The notes under the pieces: generated by a model
The model's input: the letters and a program-made list of their open reading frames with translations, nothing else
What the model was told of the DNA's origin: nothing
Database searches by the model: none
Assembly (NCBI GenBank): GCA_016716835.1
Contig: JADJUW010000003.1
Coordinates: 62,001 to 126,000 of the forward strand
Direction of reading: 5' to 3'
DNA length: 64,000 bases
Source of the DNA: Myxococcales bacterium
GTDB taxonomy: Bacteria; Myxococcota_A; Polyangia; Haliangiales; Haliangiaceae
Program-made: the position numbers and the translations under genes
In this document: in pieces, positions 58,411 to 64,000 of the stretch
How positions within the stretch are numbered: the stretch's first letter is position 1
How the letters are laid out: the number at the start of each line of letters is the position of its first letter

Positions 58411-58842
58411 ATGACGAATATGCAAGCATCGACAAAGAAATCGAAAAAGACGATAGGCATGGCTGGTCGCTTCGCTTCGGCGAAATTGGTTATTGCGACG
58501 ACGTTGGCGATGATGGGTTTAGGATGCGGTTCCTATATCCCCGCGCCGCGTGGCTATCGAACGGATTGCAGCAGCGGTGGCTACGCAAGATCGACGAAAT
58601 ATGGAACGTTCGCGAGCGGAAGTTCTACGTGCGAAGAATATCCGCCGGAGGCTTGTCACCCTCAGCATCCGACGTATCAGCAAGATGTGGCCTCGGGGGC
58701 TTGCGCGCGCATGGCCGTCACTCGAGATGCGCACAACTCCAAGGTGAAGACCGGCCGCATTATAGGTTGGGGGCTGCTAATTGCCGTCGTGGTATTGGGC
58801 ACGGCCGTCGGTGCTTCAGAGGAAGACAGCAGCTCGTACTAA
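58411..58842 (+). CDS. Putative small lipoprotein (cassette gene)
   Basis: A GGAAGGTGGGG stretch precedes the ATG at 58411; the open frame starts 8 codons earlier. The 143 residues have a Lys-rich N-terminus (QASTKKSKKTIGMAGRFASA), a hydrophobic segment with lipobox-like LGCGS (Cys about 46), a Cys-rich middle (SSGGYARSTKYGTFASGSST, CEEYPPEACHPQHPTYQQ), a second hydrophobic segment near the end (IIGWGLLIAVVVLGTAVG) and an acidic tail (EEDSSSY). It could be a double-anchored envelope peptide. GC content is visibly lower than in the flanking housekeeping genes. Confidence 0.7.
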   Translation: MTNMQASTKKSKKTIGMAGRFASAKLVIATTLAMMGLGCGSYIPAPRGYRTDCSSGGYARSTKYGTFASGSSTCEEYPPEACHPQHPTYQQDVASGACARMAVTRDAHNSKVKTGRIIGWGLLIAVVVLGTAVGASEEDSSSY

Positions 58843-58931
58843 AATTCTGACCGAGCGCCGCTAAAGCAATCACGGCCATAGCGCGGTCGCAAGCACATCA
58901 TTGACCCGGCATTGTGCCGAGAAAGATAATC

Positions 58932-59267
58932 ATGACCAGTCGCATATCGATACTTTGTAAAGCCGTTCTAGTGACGACGAGCCTGCTGGCCGCATGCGCT
59001 AAAGACGAGCCGCCAAGTTGCCAGCAAGCATTCAGTCACTACTATGAAGCGGGATGCTCGTTCTACGATCTTCAGACCGATTATGAGTATAGCGAAGGGG
59101 AAATGAACCAGGCGTGCCGGGAAATTAAAGCCGCGGGTTCAACTTCCTGCATCGAAGCCATCGACGACTGGCTCATCTGCCTCAACGATGTGCCTTCCGC
59201 GACGTCATCAAACTCTGCGTGCGACTGCAGCCAAGACCAGGAGCAGATGCTCAGCATTTGCCAGTAA
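58932..59267 (+). CDS. Putative small lipoprotein with six or more Cys
   Basis: Start at the ATG 58932 (MTSRISILCKAVLVTTSLLA), which yields a lipoprotein signal ending LLAAC (Cys about 22). The mature 90 residues contain regularly spaced Cys (PSCQQAFSHYYEAGCSFYDL, NQACREIKAAGSTSCIEAID, LICLNDVPSATSSNSACDC), typical of small helical disulfide domains found in myxobacterial lipoproteins. Ends SICQ. It is located 89 bp after the other cassette lipoprotein and has a similar low GC character. No recognised family. Confidence 0.72.
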   Translation: MTSRISILCKAVLVTTSLLAACAKDEPPSCQQAFSHYYEAGCSFYDLQTDYEYSEGEMNQACREIKAAGSTSCIEAIDDWLICLNDVPSATSSNSACDCSQDQEQMLSICQ

Positions 59268-59316
59268 AGTTGTCTGGCAGCGTGTAGACACGGTGCGAGC
59301 AAGCGGTGGGCGCATG

Positions 59317-59426
59317 TTCGTTTCGGACCCGTCACGAGGTTCTATTCGGTCGCTGGTGTTTCGAAAATAGCGCGACCGAGTGAGAGGCGTCGCGAGCCCT
59401 GCGAGCAGCCGTGGGGCCGTAAACGA
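59317..59426 (-). repeat. 110-bp repeat, right copy of an inverted pair
   Basis: This copy is in opposite orientation to the one at 57876-57985; the two share blocks of 56 and 25 identical bases separated by 29 diverged bases in the same place. The pair encloses about 1.55 kb with an XRE regulator and two small lipoprotein genes. Its left end lies 50 bp after the last lipoprotein stop. Confidence 0.85.
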
Positions 59427-59457
59427 AACATGCGCACGCCGCGGCCCGCGGCGGGGC

Positions 59458-61200
59458 TTAATCCCAGCGGCTGCCGACGGTGAGCGTGGCGGCGTGGATG
59501 GTGCCGGTGCGGCTCGATTTGTTGTCGACGACGCGGATGGTCCAGATGCCGTTGACGCTCTCGTCGCCGGAGAAGCCGAGCACGGCGGTGTCGATCCAGA
59601 TGTCTTCGCCCGCGTCGGTTGGCGCGATGACTAAGGCCTCGGTGCCAGCGGGGTTGCGCAGGTAGACCTTTAGGTCCGAGCGCCGCGCATGGGCGATTTC
59701 GAGGTGCAACCACACGTCCATGTCGACGGTGGCGATGCCACTCATTACGAGCTGCGCGGTGGCGCCGGTCGCATTGTTGTCGGGAATTGGCGTGTCAAAG
59801 GTGCCGCTGACGGCGCGCCGCATCCATGCGGGGAGGCACATGCCTTCGCTGCCGCGCGAGAGACCGGCGCAGGCAAGGCCCGAGGTGAAGCTGCAGAACG
59901 AGGTCGCCGAGCAAGTCGCACCTTCTTGCGGCGAGTTGTCAGCGCCATTTGCGATGCAGACGCCAAAGCCCGTGGGCTCGGCGATTCCAACACACTGCGT
60001 GCCGCTGGCGCAATCGTAGGTAGCGGTGCAACTGCGTCCCTCCGCTCCGACGTACGTGGTGCAGTCGTACAAGTCACCATCCTTGATGGTCGCCACCGCG
60101 GTGGTGGCGCCGTAGAAAAACACGCGGCCATAGGAGTTGTCGCCGGCGCCGTATTCATACGAAACGTACGTGCTGCGGTTTGAAACGTCCCACCAAATGA
60201 TGCGGATGATTTCACCGCTGTCAGCCGCGGCGAGCGCTTCGGCGACGGTGGTTACGTCGGTGTGCGACGACGCGTGCATGGCGCTGATGATTTGATTCTT
60301 CTCGATCGTCGAAAAACCCGAAGGGCTGGTGATGACCCTGCGGTGCAATTGCACCATATGCGGCGTGTTTTTAAGCTCGTTGTAGGTCGTGCCTAACGCG
60401 CAGGCGACGTCCAACATCGAGTTCTTAACATCGCGCGCGCATGGCGCTGCATACGTAAGATATGTCGCCTCGAGCGAACCCAAACACCAAGCCTCTGCCC
60501 CACCGCCAGCACATGTCGCGTCGTAGGCGGGCGCCAAGATTTCCGCGTCGCTGCATTGGTCGACCAGATCGAGCCAAGAGCCTTCATAGCCATCGGCTTG
60601 CCAGTTTTCGACGCAGGCGGCGATCGGCGTTTGCAGCGCCTGTGGGCACTGGCCAAGCGGAATCACCGTCACCGGCGGCGCCCACGCGCAGGAGGCCGCA
60701 TCGCCCGAACGGCACGTCGCCAGCAAGCGGTACTTGCCGCGCGCGGTGGCGCCCGTGACCTTCTTGGTGCCGACGACCACCAGATATGTGCCAGACGTTG
60801 GCACCTGCGCGGTAATCCGCGACAGCTTGCCCCAGCCGCTGTCATTGTCGATTAGCAGCGGCTCGCTTGGATACTCGCCGTCAAGTTTAGGACCGTAGAC
60901 AAACATCACGGTGTCGAGCCCGCGCTTGCTACCGGCTTGCGTCACCTCGACGCGCACCGTGGCGTCTTGCGCGACCGAGAGTTCATAGCCGTCGAGTTGA
61001 TAGCTCTTGGTGAACTCTCCGAGCACAGATTCATCAAGGCGCAGCGTGCCGCGCATGACCAGTGACCCAGCCTTGTTGAGATCAGGAGGCAGCACGCCAT
61101 CGTTGTTGGACTCGTCATCGCCTAGTGGCGAGAGGCAACCGGTCGCGCTGATCAACGTTGCCAGCGCGAGTGCAAACGTCCCCACATAGTTCGTCTTCAT
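59458..61200 (-). CDS. Lipoprotein with pre-peptidase and proprotein-convertase P-like domains
   Basis: The ATG at 61200 (MKTNYVGTFALALATLISAT) gives a lipoprotein signal with Cys near residue 22; the frame extends 33 codons upstream without support. Residues 50-170 resemble a pre-peptidase C-terminal (PPC) beta-sandwich (VRVEVTQAGSKRGLDTVMFV, PTSGTYLVVVGTKKVTG). The middle has Cys-rich EGF-like parts (CSATSFCSFTSGLACAG) and a region with HRRVITSPSGFSTIEKNQI. The end is a P/Homo B-type domain (PDNNATGATAQLVMSGIATV, VNGIWTIRVVDNKSSRTGTI). No catalytic protease domain is apparent, so it may be a binding or adhesion protein. 580 residues. Confidence 0.8.
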   Translation of the reverse strand: MKTNYVGTFALALATLISATGCLSPLGDDESNNDGVLPPDLNKAGSLVMRGTLRLDESVLGEFTKSYQLDGYELSVAQDATVRVEVTQAGSKRGLDTVMFVYGPKLDGEYPSEPLLIDNDSGWGKLSRITAQVPTSGTYLVVVGTKKVTGATARGKYRLLATCRSGDAASCAWAPPVTVIPLGQCPQALQTPIAACVENWQADGYEGSWLDLVDQCSDAEILAPAYDATCAGGGAEAWCLGSLEATYLTYAAPCARDVKNSMLDVACALGTTYNELKNTPHMVQLHRRVITSPSGFSTIEKNQIISAMHASSHTDVTTVAEALAAADSGEIIRIIWWDVSNRSTYVSYEYGAGDNSYGRVFFYGATTAVATIKDGDLYDCTTYVGAEGRSCTATYDCASGTQCVGIAEPTGFGVCIANGADNSPQEGATCSATSFCSFTSGLACAGLSRGSEGMCLPAWMRRAVSGTFDTPIPDNNATGATAQLVMSGIATVDMDVWLHLEIAHARRSDLKVYLRNPAGTEALVIAPTDAGEDIWIDTAVLGFSGDESVNGIWTIRVVDNKSSRTGTIHAATLTVGSRWD

Positions 61201-61343
61201 TCGCTCTACGTAGGCCCTATCGATGCGATATGCAAATGAAGATTTGTGACAACTCGCGTGCGGTTGATCGATTTGGTAACTACGCAGTAGGGTAGGCAAG
61301 TCGTCGAAATTGAATGTGTTTTGGGAGTGGGGAGTGACCCCAA

Positions 61344-61373
61344 TAAAAAACGGCGTCCCTTGCGGGACGCCGT
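61344..61373 (-). terminator. Strong rho-independent terminator for the minus-strand lipoprotein
   Basis: On the minus strand, ACGGCGTCCC pairs perfectly with GGGACGCCGT around the loop GCAA, and is followed by TTTTTTATT. It lies 74 bp after the stop codon of the lipoprotein gene ending at 61447 and ends that transcript. Confidence 0.9.
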
Positions 61374-61446
61374 CGCCATGTTACGCACCACGGTTTGCGC
61401 CACCATGACGCAAGCGCGGTGAGAACGCTTATGTTCGGGCCCTAGC

Positions 61447-62724
61447 TTATTGCCGGGCGCCGGCGAATTCTCCTGGGAAGTCGCTGCCAACGAGCGAGCC
61501 GTACCAGTGACCGTTGGTCAGCTGGCGGTCGTTCTTGGCTTCGGCCGAACCCTGGAGGGTAATCACGTTGAGCTTGGCTTCGAGCGCCGCGATTTGGTCT
61601 TCAATGGCGTCGATGCCTTGGTCGCGGAGTTCGACGCACGCGGCTTCGATGATGCCGTCGATGTCGACGTTGCTGCCGGTCTCTTCCCATTCATTGTTGA
61701 CTTGGTCGCCGATGCGCGCGCAGTCGATGGCGCCGACGAGGGCGTCTTGCCAGTTGTCGTACTCTGTGCGGTCGCGCACGATTTCGTTAATAAGCGCGGT
61801 AGGGAGCTTGGAGAGCTCGTTGTAGACGCGGTGGCGATCGATATAGAGAAAGCCGCAGGCATAGTTGGCCTGGAATTCTTCCGAGACGATTTCGCCGATT
61901 TCAGGAAAGTCAGACGGCGCGCGGGTCACGGTGGCGCCGTTGTATTCGAACGTCAGCGTGTCCCACGTGGCGACGCCGCGGTAGTTGCCTTTGCATGAGC
62001 GGCCATCGAGATCCCACGTCATCTTGACCTTCATATCGTCAAGGACGTCGGAGAGGTTCGAGATGCCGGCGACGATGTCGGACAGCCAAGGGGGGGTGAT
62101 TTCAGCGATGATGGCCGGGGCAAACGAGTTGATGGCGGCTTCAACCCAGCTTGGGATATTGTCGAAGTCCACGGTGCCCTGGGCAAAATCGTTGATGACT
62201 TCGGTGACGTTGAGGAAATCGCTGATGCCATCCGAGATGCCGGCGCGCAGGTGCAAGTTGTTGTTGACCTTCCAGATGCCGTGCAGAAACGGACCCGATC
62301 CCTTGTCGTCACAGACCGATTCATTGCTTGGCTCGCACGAGCCGTTGCCTTCGAGGATGTCTTCGCAGGCAAAGCCGGTTGGGCACTCGCTATTGGTGGC
62401 GCAGGTGTTTGGCAACACGACGCAGAAGCCACCGGGCGAACACTGGGCGCCTTCGAACGCGCCGCCGTCGCAGTCTTCGTTGTGGCCGGGACGGCAGGTA
62501 ACCGACGGGTCATTGGGATAGACGCAGACGTTATTGAGGCACACCGAGGACGTCGAGCAGTCGGTGGAGACCGAGCAGGTACGACCTACGTCGGTGGGGC
62601 CGACGCAGGCCGCAGGCTCTGGCACGGGATTGGGTTGGTTCCCTGGCGGGCGACCTTCCGAGTTTGAGCAGCCCAAGGCTGCAATTCCGAGAAAGATGCA
62701 GGTGATTAGTGTGTTCTTCAACAT
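61447..62724 (-). CDS. Lipoprotein, tandem paralogue of the gene at the window end
   Basis: Start at 62724 (MLKNTLITCIFLGIAALGC) gives a lipoprotein signal with Cys19; the frame extends 32 codons upstream. 425 residues. A Cys-rich N-terminal region with repeated CSxxxxC-type spacings (CVGPTDVGRTCSVSTDC, CRPGHNEDCDGGAFEGAQC) leads to a long helical/strand domain beginning LHGIWKVNNNLHLRAGISDG and ending with a beta-rich domain (VITLQGSAEAKN, HWYGSLVGSDFPGEFAGARQ). The same architecture and endings occur in the partial gene at 63086. A terminator follows. The function is unknown; Cys-rich N-termini like this are typical of myxobacterial surface lipoproteins. Confidence 0.82.
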   Translation of the reverse strand: MLKNTLITCIFLGIAALGCSNSEGRPPGNQPNPVPEPAACVGPTDVGRTCSVSTDCSTSSVCLNNVCVYPNDPSVTCRPGHNEDCDGGAFEGAQCSPGGFCVVLPNTCATNSECPTGFACEDILEGNGSCEPSNESVCDDKGSGPFLHGIWKVNNNLHLRAGISDGISDFLNVTEVINDFAQGTVDFDNIPSWVEAAINSFAPAIIAEITPPWLSDIVAGISNLSDVLDDMKVKMTWDLDGRSCKGNYRGVATWDTLTFEYNGATVTRAPSDFPEIGEIVSEEFQANYACGFLYIDRHRVYNELSKLPTALINEIVRDRTEYDNWQDALVGAIDCARIGDQVNNEWEETGSNVDIDGIIEAACVELRDQGIDAIEDQIAALEAKLNVITLQGSAEAKNDRQLTNGHWYGSLVGSDFPGEFAGARQ

Positions 62725-63085
62725 GGCTGTATGGGGTCTATGCCAAAATCGGGCCAGCATTACAAGCAATGTTTTCAAGCAGCTTACGCGGTACGTCAAA
62801 GCCGATGAAATTGATGGCAACCCTGTAATCTTGAGCGCTTAACCTCATTCAATCCGGAACCCGCGTCGCCCGAAACGCCAAACGCCGGCGGCTCCTTTCG
62901 TTGCCACCGGCGTCCCATCTAGCCAGCTTGCTGTCCTCATCTGACCACCATGGCCAGAGGGATTATGACGAACCCTAGGTCAGTTAGAACACGGTAGGTG
63001 TTCACCGGCTAAAGCTATGCCCGACATCACGTAACCGAGGTCATGTGCGGCCGGGCAAGGCGGGGTTCAAAATTCGCGCGACGGC
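62725..63085. other. 361-bp intergenic stretch between tandem paralogues
   Basis: No gene is supported here. An imperfect hairpin, ACGCCGG with CCGGCGT (62882-62888 and 62907-62913), lies 173 bp after the stop of the partial gene on the minus strand; it has no T-run and may be a weak terminator. The rest has no recognisable motif; a GGTTCAAA tRNA-like string near 63,066 has no cloverleaf around it. Confidence 0.4.
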
Positions 63086-64000
63086 TTAGTTCTTCTTGCC
63101 GCTAAATTCACCGGTGAAGCCGGCGCCAACCACCGTACCGCGCCACACGCCGTCGGTGAAGAGCTTGCCATTTTGTGGCTCCGCATAGCCCTTAAGCGTC
63201 AGCACCTTGAGGTCTTCGCCGAGGTCGTTGAGCTTGGTTTTGCCGTATTCGACCACTGCCGAGACCAGCGCGTCGCAGGTCGCCTTCTTGATGACGTTGA
63301 GTTCGCCTTGGTTGTTGGTGGCGATGCCTTCGCAATCGATGAGGTTGTTGAGCGCGTCGTCGATGTCGTCGTAGCTGGTCAGCTCGCGAACCGCGAATTC
63401 GACAATCGCCGAAGGCACCTTGGACACCACGTTGTAGTAGCGCGCTTGGTCAAAGTAGGTCATGCCGCAGGCGTTCATCACCGTGAAGTCTTCGGATTCA
63501 ATCTTGCCAACCGCGGCGACGCTCGAGGGAATAAATTCGTATGGCTCGCCGGCGAGTTCAAATTTGATCTTCTCCCAGGTGGCCTTGCCGCGATAGCTGT
63601 AGTCGCAAGCCTTGCCGCCGATGTCGATCTTCATGGTGACCTTGGCGTCGTCCATGACGTCCGAGACCGCGCCGAGAATGTCGGCAATCTTAAGCGCATC
63701 TGCGCTGACGTATTGCTCGAGCGCCTGGGAACCGAGGCTGTTTACCAGCGAAACCACGCTCGCGCGCAGGATGTCGCCGGGAATCAGGTTTTCGAGCTTG
63801 TCGGAGTCGAGATTGCCATTCTTGATGTCGCGAATGATTTCGGCGATGTCGCCAATCGTGCCGCCGGTTTTGCCGAGGGCCTCGCGCAGATGCAGCGTGG
63901 TGTCGACCGTCCAGTTGCCGCGCAGGTTCATGGGTTCGTCGCGGTCAGGGCAGGCATCCGCATCGGCGACGCAGGTGGTGCCGGTGCCGCCGGTGCAGCT
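63086..64000 (-). CDS. Lipoprotein-like protein, 5' end beyond the window (partial)
   Basis: The frame is open to the last base of the window: 304 residues are visible, beginning SCTGGTGTTCVADADACPDR and then MNLRGNWTVDTTLHLREALG, so the Cys-rich N-terminal part and signal are cut off. The body has the same order as the neighbour at 61447: LRGNWTVDTTLHLREALG versus LHGIWKVNNNLHLRAGI, a Cys at VMNACGMTYFDQARYYNVVS versus YACGFLYIDRHRVYNELS, and the end VLTLKGYAEPQNGKLFTDGV, TVVGAGFTGEFSGKKN. They are tandem paralogues about 360 bp apart. Function unknown; expected on the cell envelope. Confidence 0.8.
   Translation of the reverse strand, partial: SCTGGTGTTCVADADACPDRDEPMNLRGNWTVDTTLHLREALGKTGGTIGDIAEIIRDIKNGNLDSDKLENLIPGDILRASVVSLVNSLGSQALEQYVSADALKIADILGAVSDVMDDAKVTMKIDIGGKACDYSYRGKATWEKIKFELAGEPYEFIPSSVAAVGKIESEDFTVMNACGMTYFDQARYYNVVSKVPSAIVEFAVRELTSYDDIDDALNNLIDCEGIATNNQGELNVIKKATCDALVSAVVEYGKTKLNDLGEDLKVLTLKGYAEPQNGKLFTDGVWRGTVVGAGFTGEFSGKKN

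Noticed and set aside
63055..63085. GGTTCAAAATTC resembling a tRNA T-arm
   Set aside because: There are no matching acceptor, D or anticodon stems around it.

Overview
The window looks like chromosomal DNA from a high-GC Gram-negative bacterium of the Myxococcota (Haliangium/Kofleria-like deltaproteobacteria). I infer this from the very high GC in third codon positions, the many Cys-rich lipoproteins and secreted proteins with multiple CxxxxxC spacings, a MYXO-CTERM-like C-terminal tail on the first (partial) gene, a Tol operon, M16 protease pairs, and the mixture of housekeeping genes. No rRNA, tRNA, phage, IS transposase or CRISPR array is visible.

Layout. 1-6.3 kb: end of a MYXO-CTERM-type protein, then a minus-strand unit with an active and a degenerate M16 zinc protease and a DUF4105 protein, joined by ATGA overlaps. 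6.5-8.4 kb: a small conserved protein, rpsU, a methyltransferase, and a structured intergenic region whose mini-ORF has a Shine-Dalgarno (SD) sequence exactly complementary to the bases after its stop. 8.4-10.7 kb: queF and an ABC exporter. 10.7-13.9 kb: tolQRAB without pal. 14.1-24.6 kb: paralogous lipoproteins, a 7Fe ferredoxin, a zinc-ribbon/coiled-coil membrane protein next to a receiver-like/PilZ/STAS-like/zinc-ribbon protein, a beta-barrel-like protein, a cupin, a Cys-rich repeat protein, an acyl-CoA dehydrogenase behind a FadR-like operator, and a WxxGxW repeat protein.

24.7-35.8 kb is a surface polysaccharide region: a UDP-sugar epimerase, a P-loop-less relative of polysaccharide tyrosine kinases, GT4 and GT2 glycosyltransferases, a DMT-type membrane protein, a NodB-like deacetylase fused to a NodS-like methyltransferase, a second deacetylase, an O-antigen-ligase-like protein and a frameshifted DUF362 protein. 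These genes could assemble, polymerise and modify (de-N-acetylate, perhaps N-methylate) an exopolysaccharide.

35.9-57.8 kb is mostly housekeeping: a lanthipeptide-like orphan precursor, recD2, the agmatine-to-putrescine pair aguBA, another M16 protease, an M1 aminopeptidase with a Rieske protein, OppBC permeases, an ECF sigma/anti-sigma pair, a RadC-like protein, a hybrid histidine kinase, a PAP2 phosphatase, GDPD, FKBP, bioB and a cobalamin adenosyltransferase. 57.9-59.4 kb is a cassette (Xre regulator plus two small lipoproteins) bounded by two 110-bp inverted repeats. 59.5 kb to the end holds a P-domain lipoprotein and two tandem paralogous lipoproteins, the last running off the window.

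Two apparent single-base frameshifts (near 1,435 and 34,958) interrupt otherwise intact genes and may be assembly errors or real decay. Assignments rest on reading the translations by eye; no database search was possible.
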